From contig NZ_BAAALH010000002.1 of the NCBI RefSeq assembly GCF_039528175.1, positions 62,001-126,000 on the forward strand: 64,000 nt of DNA, read 5' to 3'. The notes below the pieces were generated by a model. That model saw only the letters and a program-made list of their open reading frames with translations, was not told the DNA's origin and did no database searches. Positions 1 to 9,607 of the stretch are shown in pieces; positions within the stretch are counted from its first letter, which is position 1, and each line of letters begins with the position of its first letter. The position numbers and the translations under genes are program-made. Source of the stretch: Citricoccus alkalitolerans. Its GTDB lineage: Bacteria; Actinomycetota; Actinomycetes; Actinomycetales; Micrococcaceae.

Positions 1-2
1 TC

Positions 3-1778
3 GACGCCGAGACCAAAGAGGTCGTGGACTACGACTCCGAACTCATCGAGCGCACCCCCACCCCGATGACCGAGGCCCCAAATCCCGCCTTCGACCCGGA
101 AGCCATGGACACCCTCGTGTCGGACTCCACCGAGACGGTGCAGGCCGTCTACGAGACCGAGAAGGCCGCCGTCGCCGAGTTCGAGGAACTGAAGAACACC
201 GTGATCGGCGAGATGGATTCCTCCATCACCACCGACTACCAGACCCGCATCGAGGAGTCCGGTGAATGGCGCGCCGGCGGCACCCGCCGTCAAGAGACCA
301 CCCTGGGCAACTGGGTCGCCAACGCTCTCAAGGACCGCATCTCCCTGAGCAACCCCGAGGTGGACCTCGGGGTCACCAACTCCGGCGGCCTGCGTGCCGA
401 GCTGCTGGTCGACCAGCTGACCGGCGGCGGCAAGTTCCCCAACAAGGCGGCCGACATGGTCGGCAAGGTGAGCCTCGGCGAGATCCTGGACCTCGCCCCG
501 TTCGGCAACACCCTGACCTACTTCGACATTCCGGGCTCCTCCATCAAGCAGGTGCTCGAGGAGAACTGGCAGAAGGGTGCCAAGACCCTGCACCTGGGCT
601 GGTCCGAGGAACTCACGTGGACCTACGACGAGTCCCGGCCACAGGACGACAAGGTCACCGGCATCTGGATCTCCGGCGAGCCGGTGGACCAAGACGAGAT
701 GTACACGATCGGCACCCTGTCCTTCCTCGCCGATGACTCCTGGGTGGGCACCGAGAACTCCGCCCCCGACGGTTACGAGGGCTTCGCCACGGGCCAGGAG
801 AACAAGGTCGACCTGGGCATCATGGACAACCAGGCCCTCCAGGAGTACGTGCAGGCCGAGACCGCAGCCTCCGGTGACATCCGCCCGGACTTCGCCAAGA
901 AGGCGGTGGAGGTCCAGAACGCCACCGGCACCGCCCAGCCCGGCGAGAACCTGACGCTGACGCTCGGCAACCTGGAGCTCGACTCCGACGGCGCCGGCGA
1001 CGCGACCTCCGTGTCCGTGGTCTTCCAGCCGACCGAGGGCGAGGCCGTGGAGGTCGGCACCGTGGAGGTGGCAGCAGACGGAGAGTCCGCAGACCTGTCC
1101 ACCCTGCAGGCACCCGAGACCACCGGCGTGGGCGAACTGGTCATGACCGTGGCCTACGACGACCAGTACGAGACCACCACCGAGGTCCGCTCGGCCCTCA
1201 CGATCGGCACCGATGTTCCGGAGGACTTCTCGGACAATCAGCCCGGTTCGGTGTACTACGCACCGGTGCGGTGGATGCAGGCTGCCGGGGTGACGACCGG
1301 CTACGCGGACGGAACCTACCGCAAGGCCGCGGAGGTCACCCGCGGGGAGTCCGTGGCCTTCCTGCAGCGCTACCTGGCCCCGGACTACACCACCGACCCG
1401 GCCGAAGCCGTGTTCCCGGACGTGCCGTCCGGGGCCCCGCACTTCACCCCGATCGCCTGGGCCGCCGACGACTCCGACGGCACCCCCGTCTCCGAGGGCT
1501 ACACCGACGGCAGGTTCCGGCCCGGCCAGGACGTCACCCGCGCGGAGTTCGTGACCTTCCTCTACCGCGCCGTGGATCCTGAGGGCTTCACCGCCCCCGA
1601 GGTCTCGGTGTTCCCGGATGTCCCGTCCTCTGGCTCGTACTACGAGGCGATCTCCTGGGCTGCCGCTGAAGGACTGGTCAACGGCTATAAAGGCGGCGAG
1701 TACCGCCCGTACGACCCGATCAGCCGCGGCGAGGTCGCCAAGGTCATGTACCAGTACGACCTGACTGACAACGACTGA
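3..1778 (+). CDS. Surface 5'-nucleotidase-family protein, C-terminal part, with three SLH repeats (5' truncated)
   Basis: The reading frame is open from the left edge, so the N-terminal metallophosphatase domain and signal peptide lie outside the window. About residues 90-290 of the visible part match the C-terminal domain of 5'-nucleotidase/UshA enzymes (LGNWVANAL, GVTNSGGLRAELL, FGNTLTYFDIPG), which binds the nucleoside base. A short beta-rich spacer follows, then three S-layer homology repeats from about residue 400 to the end (typical pieces FSDNQPGSVYY, GYTDGRFRPGQDVTRAEF, YRPYDPISRGEVAKVMYQY). SLH repeats bind secondary cell-wall polymer, so the enzyme is probably wall-anchored and removes phosphate from extracellular nucleotides. 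A hairpin follows the stop and a secreted nuclease with the same SLH tail follows that. The substrate is inferred from family only. Confidence 0.85.
   Translation, partial: DAETKEVVDYDSELIERTPTPMTEAPNPAFDPEAMDTLVSDSTETVQAVYETEKAAVAEFEELKNTVIGEMDSSITTDYQTRIEESGEWRAGGTRRQETTLGNWVANALKDRISLSNPEVDLGVTNSGGLRAELLVDQLTGGGKFPNKAADMVGKVSLGEILDLAPFGNTLTYFDIPGSSIKQVLEENWQKGAKTLHLGWSEELTWTYDESRPQDDKVTGIWISGEPVDQDEMYTIGTLSFLADDSWVGTENSAPDGYEGFATGQENKVDLGIMDNQALQEYVQAETAASGDIRPDFAKKAVEVQNATGTAQPGENLTLTLGNLELDSDGAGDATSVSVVFQPTEGEAVEVGTVEVAADGESADLSTLQAPETTGVGELVMTVAYDDQYETTTEVRSALTIGTDVPEDFSDNQPGSVYYAPVRWMQAAGVTTGYADGTYRKAAEVTRGESVAFLQRYLAPDYTTDPAEAVFPDVPSGAPHFTPIAWAADDSDGTPVSEGYTDGRFRPGQDVTRAEFVTFLYRAVDPEGFTAPEVSVFPDVPSSGSYYEAISWAAAEGLVNGYKGGEYRPYDPISRGEVAKVMYQYDLTDND
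1221..1576 (+). repeat. SLH-coding direct repeat, copy 1
   Basis: This 356-bp stretch encodes the first two SLH repeats of the nucleotidase. It aligns without gaps to 4480-4835 in the next gene, with only about ten to fifteen differences by eye. Similarity drops sharply at both ends. Confidence 0.85.
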
Positions 1779-1810
1779 CCGAGGCCTTCGCCGCCCTCGA
1801 CCTCTCCACC

Positions 1811-1860
1811 CACACAGTGGCCCCTCCCCCGCAGCAATGACGGGGTGGGGCCACTGTGTG
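1811..1860 (+). terminator. Hairpin terminator after the SLH nucleotidase
   Basis: Two 20-base arms, CACACAGTGGCCCC... and ...GGGGCCACTGTGTG, pair with two mismatches around a 10-base loop. It starts 32 bases after the stop codon and has no clear U tract. Confidence 0.7.
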
Positions 1861-1902
1861 CCGGGCATCATCCCAACGTCACTCTCACCGAAAGTAGTCA
1901 CC

Positions 1903-4900
1903 ATGACGTTCTCTTCACGCCTGACAGCAGTCGGAGCCTCGATGGCGCTGCTGTCCGCCACCCTCGTGGTACCGGCGCAGGCTGCCACGGCCGCCCCCGA
2001 TACCGACGCCGTCATCATCAACGAGGCCTACACCAACGGCGGTTCCGCCAACGCCGTCTTCACCCACAAGTTCGTGGAGCTCTACAACCCGAGCGATGCC
2101 GACGTCTCCCTGGACGGCTGGTCCATCCAATACCGTTCCTCGGGCGGCACCGGTGACCCGACCGGGGTCATCGAGCTCTCGGGCACCATCAAGGCCGGCG
2201 GCTATTACCTGGTCCAGGGCAATGCCAACGGCAACGAACCGAACGGAGAAGCCCTGCCGCCCGCCGATGCCGGAATCGGCACCAGCGTGGCCTTCGCCGG
2301 CACCAACGGGACCATCGTCCTGGCCGACCAGACCGAACGGGTCTCCCTACCGGTCGGCTCGGTGACCGCCGAGACCGGTGCGGCCGGCGTCGTCGACCTG
2401 TTGGGCTACGGCACCTCGAACACCTTCGAGACCGCTGCCGCCACCGGCCCCTCCGCGAACAACGACCCGAAGTCCATGACCCGCACGGACGGCGTGGACA
2501 CGGATGACAACTCCGCCGACTTCACGGCCACCGGAACGATCACCCCCACCAATGCCGCGGGCGAGACCGCAGGCGGCGGCACCGGTGAGCCGGAGCCTGA
2601 GCCCGAGGTCCCCACGGAGTTGACCCCGATCGCCGAGATCCAGGGCACCGGGGCCGCCTCCGAGATGGTCGGCGAGAACGTCATGACCCAGGGCGTGGTT
2701 ACCGCCGTCTACTCGACCGGCGGCTTCAACGGGTACTACCTCCAGACGGCCGGTTCCGGAGGCGATGACTCCACCCCGGGTGCCTCCGACGCCGTCTTCA
2801 TCTACTCCCCAGACACGGTCGGTGACGTCGCCCTGGGTGATCACGTGCAGGTCGTCGGCGAGGTCTCCGAGTACTACGGCGGCACCCAGCTGACCGTCCG
2901 CGCCGGTGGCGTGGAACAGCTCGACGAGGCCGCCGAGGCCGTGAAGCCCACCGTCCTCGAATTCCCCGCTGATGAGGAGACCAAAGAGGCCCACGAGGGC
3001 ATGCTGCTCGACCCCTCCGGGATGGAGTGGACGATCACGGACAACTACGACGTGAACTCCTACGGTTCACTCGGCCTCGCCCCGGGCACCGACCCGCTCC
3101 CGAACCCGACGTCGGTCGCCAACCCGGGCGCCGAGGCGCAGGCCGTGATGGCGGAGAACGCCGAGAAGCTCATCGTCCTGGATGACGGTGCCACGACGAA
3201 CTTCATGCGTTCGCCCGGCAACCAGAACAAGTTGCCGTACCTGAACATCGACGATCCAGTGCGCGTCGGTTCAGCCGTGACGTTCACGGACCCGGTGATC
3301 CTCGACTACCGCTTCGAGGCGTGGAACTTCCAGCCGACCCAGCACCTCACGCACGAGAACGCCGATGAGGTCCAGCCCGCGACCTTCGAGAACACCCGTG
3401 AGGCGGAGGCCACCCCGGAGGACGTGGGCGGCAATGTGCAGCTGGCCTCCTTCAACGTGCTGAACTACTTCACCACCCTGGGTGAGGAGTTCGAGGACTG
3501 CGATGCCTACGAGGACCACGAGGGCAACCCGATCGCCACCGACTACTGCGATCCGCGCGGCGCGTACAACGAGGAGAACTTCCTGCGCCAGCAGGAGAAG
3601 ATCGTCGCTGCCATCAATGGGCTTGATGCCTCCGTGGTGGCGCTCGAGGAGATCGAGAACTCCGCCAAGTTCGGCAAGGACCGTGACGAGTCCCTGGCCG
3701 CTCTCGTCCAGGCCCTCAATGCCGACGCGGGCTCGGAGAAGTGGGCCTACGCCGCCTCGCCGACCGAGCGTCCCTCCGCCGCAGACGAGGACTACATCCG
3801 CAACGCCTTCATCTACCAGCCGGCCGCAGTGGAGACCGTCGGCGAATCCACCATCCTGACCGGTGATCCCGCCTTCGGCAATGCCCGCGAGCCTCTGGCC
3901 CAGACCTTCCGCGTCCTTGGCGAGAACGGTGGAGTCGAGGGCACCGAGTTCGTGGCCATCACCAACCACTTCAAGTCCAAGGGCTCGGGAACCGGTCCCG
4001 GCAACAAGGACTCCGGCGACGGCCAGGGCAACTCCAACGCGGACCGCGTGGCCCAGGCCGAGTCCCTGGTGGACTTCGCCGAGGACCAGAAGGACTCCGA
4101 GGACACGGATCGGGTGTTCCTCATGGGCGACTTCAATGCCTATGAGAAGGAGGATCCGATCAAGGTCCTCGAAGCCGCAGGTTACGTCAGCCAGGGGGCG
4201 AAGGCCGAGGGCGAATACACCTACGCCTATGACGCCGGCGTCGGCTCTCTGGACGGGATCTTCGCCTCCCGCTCGGCCGACGAGACCGTCATGGGCACTG
4301 ACATCTGGATGATCAACGCCAATGAGTCCGTGGCCATGGAGTACTCCCGCTACAACTACACCCCGGAACAGCTCTACGCACCCGACCAGTGGCGCTCCTC
4401 CGACCACAACCCGATCCTCGTCGGCGTCCAGCTGGACGGCGAGGAGGAGCCCGGAGGCCCGACCGACCCGGAGCCGGTGGAGGACTTCTCGGACAATCAG
4501 CCCGGTTCGGTGTACTACACACCGGTGCGGTGGATGCAGGCTGCCGGGGTGACCACCGGCTACGCCGACGGAACCTACCGCAAGGCCGCGGAGATCACCC
4601 GCGGGGAGTCCGTGGCCTTCCTGCAGCGCTACCTGGCCCCGGACTACACCACCGACCCGGCCGAATCCGTGTTCCCGGACGTGCCGGCAGGGGCCCCGCA
4701 CTTCACCCCGATCGCCTGGGCCGCCGACGACTCCGACGGCACCCCCGTCTCCGAGGGCTACACGGACGGCACCTTCCGGCCCGGCCAGGACGTCACCCGC
4801 GCGGAGTTCGTGACCTTCCTCTACCGCGCCGTGGACGGCGCGGCCGTGGAGAACGAGCCGGGCTTCGAGGATGTCCCGGGCACCAACCCCTACTTCGAGG

Positions 4901-5031
4901 CGATCTCCTGGGCTGCCGCCGAGGGAATCGTGAACGGGTACACGGATGGCAGCTACCGTCCGTACGATCCGATCAGCCGTGGTGAGGTCGCCAAGGTCAT
5001 GCACTACTACGATGCCGTGGCCACCGACTGA
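1903..5031 (+). CDS. Secreted ExeM/NucH-type endonuclease with lamin-tail and SLH domains
   Basis: A 1042-residue protein. I chose the ATG at 1903 because it opens a classic signal peptide (MTFSSRLTAVGASMALLSA..., cleavage near AQA-ATA); earlier in-frame starts would fall in the upstream hairpin. Domain order: a lamin-tail domain at about 35-155 (IINEAYTNGG, FVELYNPSD), an OB-like nuclease-associated region at about 240-340, an endonuclease/exonuclease/phosphatase domain at about 510-835 (LASFNVLNYF, VVALEEIEN, ITNHFKSKG, FLMGDFNAYE, SSDHNP), then three SLH repeats at about 860-1042. Catalytic Asn, Glu, Asp and the terminal SDH motif are all present. The protein should cut extracellular DNA while attached to the wall, and the neighbouring nucleotidase could take the products further. 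Confidence 0.9.
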   Translation: MTFSSRLTAVGASMALLSATLVVPAQAATAAPDTDAVIINEAYTNGGSANAVFTHKFVELYNPSDADVSLDGWSIQYRSSGGTGDPTGVIELSGTIKAGGYYLVQGNANGNEPNGEALPPADAGIGTSVAFAGTNGTIVLADQTERVSLPVGSVTAETGAAGVVDLLGYGTSNTFETAAATGPSANNDPKSMTRTDGVDTDDNSADFTATGTITPTNAAGETAGGGTGEPEPEPEVPTELTPIAEIQGTGAASEMVGENVMTQGVVTAVYSTGGFNGYYLQTAGSGGDDSTPGASDAVFIYSPDTVGDVALGDHVQVVGEVSEYYGGTQLTVRAGGVEQLDEAAEAVKPTVLEFPADEETKEAHEGMLLDPSGMEWTITDNYDVNSYGSLGLAPGTDPLPNPTSVANPGAEAQAVMAENAEKLIVLDDGATTNFMRSPGNQNKLPYLNIDDPVRVGSAVTFTDPVILDYRFEAWNFQPTQHLTHENADEVQPATFENTREAEATPEDVGGNVQLASFNVLNYFTTLGEEFEDCDAYEDHEGNPIATDYCDPRGAYNEENFLRQQEKIVAAINGLDASVVALEEIENSAKFGKDRDESLAALVQALNADAGSEKWAYAASPTERPSAADEDYIRNAFIYQPAAVETVGESTILTGDPAFGNAREPLAQTFRVLGENGGVEGTEFVAITNHFKSKGSGTGPGNKDSGDGQGNSNADRVAQAESLVDFAEDQKDSEDTDRVFLMGDFNAYEKEDPIKVLEAAGYVSQGAKAEGEYTYAYDAGVGSLDGIFASRSADETVMGTDIWMINANESVAMEYSRYNYTPEQLYAPDQWRSSDHNPILVGVQLDGEEEPGGPTDPEPVEDFSDNQPGSVYYTPVRWMQAAGVTTGYADGTYRKAAEITRGESVAFLQRYLAPDYTTDPAESVFPDVPAGAPHFTPIAWAADDSDGTPVSEGYTDGTFRPGQDVTRAEFVTFLYRAVDGAAVENEPGFEDVPGTNPYFEAISWAAAEGIVNGYTDGSYRPYDPISRGEVAKVMHYYDAVATD
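4480..4835 (+). repeat. SLH-coding direct repeat, copy 2
   Basis: Gap-free copy of 1221-1576 inside the ExeM-type nuclease. The coding frame is kept, so the two proteins share almost the same wall anchor. Confidence 0.85.
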
Positions 5032-5049
5032 TCAGCGGCCACATCATCC

Positions 5050-5091
5050 AGAGGGCCCCACCCTGCCAGCGCGGCGGGATGGGGCCCTCTG
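5050..5091. terminator. Bidirectional hairpin terminator
   Basis: Arms CAGAGGGCCCCA and TGGGGCCCTCTG pair perfectly, with further partial pairing inside, between two convergent genes. It can serve the nuclease on the plus strand and the FAD protein on the minus strand. Confidence 0.75.
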
Positions 5092-5106
5092 GGCGTCACG
5101 GAGAGA

Positions 5107-7098
5107 TCAGCCGGTGGCGAGTGACCAGATCGCCCGAGCCGCGGCGTCGGCGTCGCCCAGGGTGCGGGCCCGTCCGTCCGGGTCGCGGCCGGCCTCCGCG
5201 GCGATCGCCGTGCCCCACTGGACGGAGGCCAGTTGGAGCCCTAGGACGAACACTCCCTCCTGGACCACTCCCCCGGCCCCCTTCAGGCGGTGGGGACGCC
5301 CGGTCACGTCGAAGCCGCGGCCCGGCACCGGGTCCCCCTCCTCGTCCTCCACGGTGTACGGCACCGCGGTGCCATCGGCCAGGAGCGAGGACACCAGGGC
5401 CGACGTGGAGAGCAGCACACGGTTCGGCGGCATCATCGCCTCCATCATCCACGTCCCCCGGTGCACGTCCTGGGCCTCATCCGAACCACCCACCTGCGGG
5501 GAGGCCACCGTGAACCGGGACCGGCCGGCGTCGGGCTCGAATTGCGGATCCGGGCCCACGAACCGGACCAGGCCCGCCCGGGCCACGGCGAGCAGCTGTT
5601 CCACGCGCGTCAGCGGCGGACCGGACGCCAGCCCCTCCACGAGGGTCTCGAACCAGCCGGAGACGTCCCGCCGCCGGGAGGCATCGGTGAGCCGCTGCTC
5701 GGCCACCAGCTGCTTCACCAGCAAACGCGCGGCATGCAGGGTCCCTATGGCCACCATGAGCGGGGAGTCCTCACCGGCCGCGGCCTCGGCGCTGATCCCC
5801 TCCAGGAATCCGGCGACCTCCCGCTGGTACTCCTCGCCCGTGCCGTACACCCGGCCCTCGAAGGGACGGGCCAGGGCACGGATGTCCAAGAACGGCATGC
5901 CAGGCGCATACGCATGGAGCAGTTCCTGCGCCTGGTGCGCCGTGACCGGTTCGCCGCGGCCGGCCGACTCCAACAGGCCCACGAGCGAGGCCAGGAACTC
6001 GGTGGCCGGGCCGGAGCCGCCGAGGATCTCCGGCCGATTGCGCGCCAAGGCGTTGTAATACGCGCGCACCACGTCCCGGTGGATCAGCGGCCACAGGTGC
6101 ATCATGAAGTCGAGCGGACCGTGCTCGGCCTGCAGCGCCTCCACCACCTCCGGCACCAGGTACTTCAGGGCCACCGCATGGGGGACGAACGCATCCAGTT
6201 CGGCCTTCGGCAGGTAGCAGACACCCCGCCGTGAGGCCGGGTGCAGTACGGGCTCGGCGCCGGACGGCTCATAGCGCAGGGCCTGGCCAGGGCGCTTGCC
6301 GGTGTCCACGAATCGACCGCCCCGGCCCAGGGTCAGCTGGGCGAGCGCGTCGAAGAAGTTCAGGCCCATCCCCCGTACCAGCACGTCGGCCCCGGCAGGC
6401 ACCGCCTCCCAATCGAGATCACAGGGGATGGATGGTCCGCGGTATTCCAGCCCCAGAACAGCCGCCGCGGTGGCCAGACGGTGCTGTTCGCTCGTCAGGC
6501 GGGCGGGGACGTGCCCCACGGCCAGCACGACGGCGTCCGCCGCCAACGTGCCCCCGTCACCCAGGGTGAGGATCGTCTGCCGGTGCGCGGCGCCGTGGGC
6601 ACCGTGCACCGGGGTCACCGTCCGCGCAGGCTCCAGGTGAACCACCTCGGTCTGGCGCCATTCCAGGGTCCCGACGGCGGCCGAGGCGGCCAGCGCGTCC
6701 GTCACCTCGCGGTACATCTCGGCAAGGTATCGGCCGTAGACCGCCCGCGGAGGGTAATCGGTACGGTCCAAGACCTGGGCCCGGTCCGGGTGGGCCATCC
6801 GCCACTGGTCGAAGGTCAGGGCCGCTGAGGAGGGCCGCAGGCCGGGGGTGCCGGCGGCAGCCACGGTCGGGAAGAAGGACGGGGTGTTCATCAGGAACAG
6901 CTCCGACTGCCCGGTCCGCCACACGTGGCCGGGTCCCGGCTCCTCCGGATCCAGCACCACGATGTCCACCAGCGGAACCGGTGCCGGCCCTCCGGCCTCC
7001 TCCACCACCGCCAGCAACCGCTCCAGGAACGAGGTCCCCCGCGGGCCGGCTCCCACCACGGCGATCGTGAACCGGTCTCCTGGGACGGCGTGGATCAT
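5107..7098 (-). CDS. FAD/NAD(P)-binding protein (pfam13454 type)
   Basis: A 663-residue protein beginning at the ATG at 7098. The N-terminus has a dinucleotide-binding Rossmann motif (VVGAGPRGTSFLERL, residues about 14-28), and a second nucleotide-type segment (VVLAVGHVPARL) lies near residue 195. Length and layout match the large stand-alone FAD-NAD(P)-binding family, whose substrates are mostly unknown. Some members sit with siderophore or amino-acid N-hydroxylation genes, but nothing around this copy supports that role. It diverges from the S9 peptidase gene across 80 bp, so the two may share a control region. The fold is safe; the reaction is unknown. Confidence 0.75.
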   Translation of the reverse strand: MIHAVPGDRFTIAVVGAGPRGTSFLERLLAVVEEAGGPAPVPLVDIVVLDPEEPGPGHVWRTGQSELFLMNTPSFFPTVAAAGTPGLRPSSAALTFDQWRMAHPDRAQVLDRTDYPPRAVYGRYLAEMYREVTDALAASAAVGTLEWRQTEVVHLEPARTVTPVHGAHGAAHRQTILTLGDGGTLAADAVVLAVGHVPARLTSEQHRLATAAAVLGLEYRGPSIPCDLDWEAVPAGADVLVRGMGLNFFDALAQLTLGRGGRFVDTGKRPGQALRYEPSGAEPVLHPASRRGVCYLPKAELDAFVPHAVALKYLVPEVVEALQAEHGPLDFMMHLWPLIHRDVVRAYYNALARNRPEILGGSGPATEFLASLVGLLESAGRGEPVTAHQAQELLHAYAPGMPFLDIRALARPFEGRVYGTGEEYQREVAGFLEGISAEAAAGEDSPLMVAIGTLHAARLLVKQLVAEQRLTDASRRRDVSGWFETLVEGLASGPPLTRVEQLLAVARAGLVRFVGPDPQFEPDAGRSRFTVASPQVGGSDEAQDVHRGTWMMEAMMPPNRVLLSTSALVSSLLADGTAVPYTVEDEEGDPVPGRGFDVTGRPHRLKGAGGVVQEGVFVLGLQLASVQWGTAIAAEAGRDPDGRARTLGDADAAARAIWSLATG

Positions 7099-7178
7099 GG
7101 CGGGGGGTCCTCTCGCGGTGCGGTGTGTTCGTGGCCATCAGCCTACGGCCGGACCAGGGCGTGTGCTTCGATGGTGGC

Positions 7179-9467
7179 ATGCAGCAGAACCCACACCCCG
7201 TTCCCACCGTCACACCCACCGGCCTCGCCACGGAGGCCGAGGACGAGTTCCTCTGGCTCGAGGACATCCACGGCGAGCGCCCCCTGGACTGGGTCCGGGA
7301 GCAGGATGCCCGCACGGAGGCGCTGCTGGCCTCAGACGGTTTCGATGCGTTGCAGCGGGACCTCACCGCCATCCTCGATTCCCCGGACCGGATCCCCCAC
7401 GTCACCAAGCGTGGCGACTGGTACTACAACTTCTGGAGGGACGGCGAGCACCCGTGCGGGCTGTGGCGGCGGACCCGCTGGGAGCCGTACCTGGCCGGGG
7501 ACCCCCAGTGGGAGGTCCTCCTGGACGTGGACGCCCTGGCCGCCCAGGAGGGCACCGATTGGGTGTTCGCCGGCGCCCGGCTGCTGCGCCCGGACTGGGA
7601 CCGTGCCCTGTTGCGCCTCTCCCCCGATGGCGGTGACGCCGTGGCCGTGCGCGAGTTCGACCTCGCCACCCAGGCCTTCGTGCCGGCACCCGAGGGCTTC
7701 GACCTTCCGGTGGCCAAGACGCAGACTTCGTGGATCGACCGCGACCGGCTGCTGGTCGGCACGGTGACGGACCCGGATCCCGACGCCGGCGATGCCACCC
7801 GGTCCTCCTACGCCCGGACCCTGCGGGTCCTGCAGCGCGGCCAGACGCTGACTGCGGCGCCCACCGTGTTCGAGGTGGATGCCGCTCACGTGGCCGCCTT
7901 CGGCGGGCACGATTCCACACCGGGCTGGGAGCGGACGGTCGCGATCGACGCCGTGGACTTCTACCGCTCCACCACGTGGCTGCGTGACCCGGAGACCAGT
8001 TCCGGCTGGCGGTTGCTGGAGGTACCCCTGGACGCCGAGGTGGACGTGCACCGGCAGTGGCTCACGGTGTTCCTGAAGTCCGAGTGGGAGCTGCCGACCG
8101 CCGTACACCCGGCCGGCTCCCTCCTCGTCTGCACAGTGGACGGCTTCCTGGACGGTTCCGAGGAGCCACGGGCCGCGTTCCTGCCCGCCCCGGACCGTAC
8201 CCTCTCCGCATGGACGTGGACCGCGTCCCACCTGGTGCTGACCGTGCTGCAGGACGTCGCCTCCACCCTGTACGCCCTGCCCCAGACCGCGCTGGCGGCC
8301 TCCGAACCCCGCGGGACCCCGCAGACCAGCGCCGGACGACCACCGGCGCTGGAGGCCACCCGCCGGATCCGGCTGTCGCACCCGAATCCGGCGGACCCCT
8401 TCCTGACCCTGGGGGTCAGCGCCGTGGACGACGAGGATCCGGACTGCGGCAACGACCTGTGGATCACCGCCACCGGCGCACTCACCCCACCCACCCTGTT
8501 GCGGGCCACACTCCCGGCGGACCTGGAGGAGACCAGCCGACCGGACGACGTCGTTCCCGATCTGGTGACCGTACGCACCGGACCGGAGTACTTCGACGCC
8601 ACCGGGCTGGCCGTGCGCCAGCACTTCGCCGTGTCCGACGACGGCACCCGGGTCCCGTACTTCCAGATCGGTCCCGAAGACCTCGAGGATGATGGTGCCA
8701 ATCCCGTGGTGATGGACGGCTACGGCGGATTCCTCGCCTCCAAGCTGCCCGGCTATTCCGGCGTGTACGGCCGCGGCTGGCTGAGCCGCCGGAACCACGC
8801 CGGCCGCCGGGGCGTCCACGTGATCGCCAACATCCGGGGTGGCGGGGAGTACGGGCCCGACTGGCACCGGGCCGCCCTGCAGGAGAACCGGCACCGCGCC
8901 TACGAGGACTTCGCCGCCGTGGCCCGCGACCTCATCCGGCGCGGCGTGACGGACCGGTCCCACCTGGCCGCCACGGGCCGCTCCAACGGCGGCCTGTTGA
9001 TGGGCAACATGGCCACCGCCTACCCCGAGCTGTTCGGTGCCCTGAGCTGTGGGGTGCCCCTCCTGGACATGCGCCGGTACACGGTGCTCTCCGCCGGACA
9101 CAGCTGGATCGCCGAGTACGGTGACCCGGAGGATCCCGAGCAGTGGGAGTACATCCGCACCTTCTCCCCCTACCATCTGCTGCTCGAACGGCCGGTAACA
9201 GGTGCCGAGGCCGGACGCGACGCCGAGGGCCCGGGCACGGGCTACCCGGATCTCCTCGTGTGGACGGCCACCTCGGACGACCGGGTCGGCCCGGTCCAGG
9301 CGCGCAAGATGGCGGCCCGGATGATGCGTCTGGGTGTGCCGAACGTGTGGTTCCACGAGGATCTCGAGGGCGGCCACGCGGGTGCCTCGGACAACCGGCA
9401 GGCCGCCGCACTGCACGCGCGGTCCCTGGAGTTCCTGTGGAGGAGCGTCGCACACGACTCGCTTTGA
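7179..9467 (+). CDS. Prolyl oligopeptidase family S9 serine peptidase
   Basis: A 762-residue protein with an N-terminal beta-propeller-like half and a C-terminal alpha/beta-hydrolase domain. The catalytic serine is in GRSNGG at about residue 602, the acid is in TSDDRVGP near 700, and the histidine is in EGGHAG near 732. No signal peptide is visible, so it is probably cytosolic and trims short peptides, possibly proline-containing ones. The ATG at 7179 is preferred over an upstream in-frame ATG at 7125 because the family's propeller begins soon after and the extra residues look non-coding; no strong Shine-Dalgarno is seen. A candidate tRNA promoter overlaps its stop codon. Confidence 0.88.
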   Translation: MQQNPHPVPTVTPTGLATEAEDEFLWLEDIHGERPLDWVREQDARTEALLASDGFDALQRDLTAILDSPDRIPHVTKRGDWYYNFWRDGEHPCGLWRRTRWEPYLAGDPQWEVLLDVDALAAQEGTDWVFAGARLLRPDWDRALLRLSPDGGDAVAVREFDLATQAFVPAPEGFDLPVAKTQTSWIDRDRLLVGTVTDPDPDAGDATRSSYARTLRVLQRGQTLTAAPTVFEVDAAHVAAFGGHDSTPGWERTVAIDAVDFYRSTTWLRDPETSSGWRLLEVPLDAEVDVHRQWLTVFLKSEWELPTAVHPAGSLLVCTVDGFLDGSEEPRAAFLPAPDRTLSAWTWTASHLVLTVLQDVASTLYALPQTALAASEPRGTPQTSAGRPPALEATRRIRLSHPNPADPFLTLGVSAVDDEDPDCGNDLWITATGALTPPTLLRATLPADLEETSRPDDVVPDLVTVRTGPEYFDATGLAVRQHFAVSDDGTRVPYFQIGPEDLEDDGANPVVMDGYGGFLASKLPGYSGVYGRGWLSRRNHAGRRGVHVIANIRGGGEYGPDWHRAALQENRHRAYEDFAAVARDLIRRGVTDRSHLAATGRSNGGLLMGNMATAYPELFGALSCGVPLLDMRRYTVLSAGHSWIAEYGDPEDPEQWEYIRTFSPYHLLLERPVTGAEAGRDAEGPGTGYPDLLVWTATSDDRVGPVQARKMAARMMRLGVPNVWFHEDLEGGHAGASDNRQAAALHARSLEFLWRSVAHDSL

Positions 9468-9493
9468 AGTCCGGGGCCCCCGGCGGCTACCAT
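9464..9493 (+). promoter_or_regulatory. Candidate promoter for tRNA-Ser(GCT)
   Basis: TTGAAG and TACCAT are separated by 18 bases and end 32 bases before the tRNA. The -35 element overlaps the stop codon of the peptidase gene. Confidence 0.4.
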
Positions 9494-9525
9494 GTCAGGG
9501 TTACCATCTCACCGATGGCAACAGT

Positions 9526-9607
9526 GGAGACGTGCCAGAGCGGCCGAATGGACTTCACTGCTAATGAAGGGTCCGGCGAAAGTCGGACCGGGGGTTCAAA
9601 TCCCCCC
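9526..9607 (+). tRNA. tRNA-Ser (anticodon GCT), 3' end lost in gap
   Basis: The acceptor strand GGAGACG, a D arm, the anticodon stem-loop with loop CTGCTAA (anticodon GCT, reading AGC/AGU), a long variable arm typical of class II tRNA, and a complete T arm (GGGGG-TTCAAAT-CCCCC) are visible. The 3' acceptor strand and any CCA are replaced by N. Confidence 0.93.

Noticed and set aside
3271..5004. A 577-codon open frame opposite the ExeM-type nuclease
   Set aside because: Low-complexity Val/Gly/Arg/His composition and no domain; it mirrors the repeats of the real gene.
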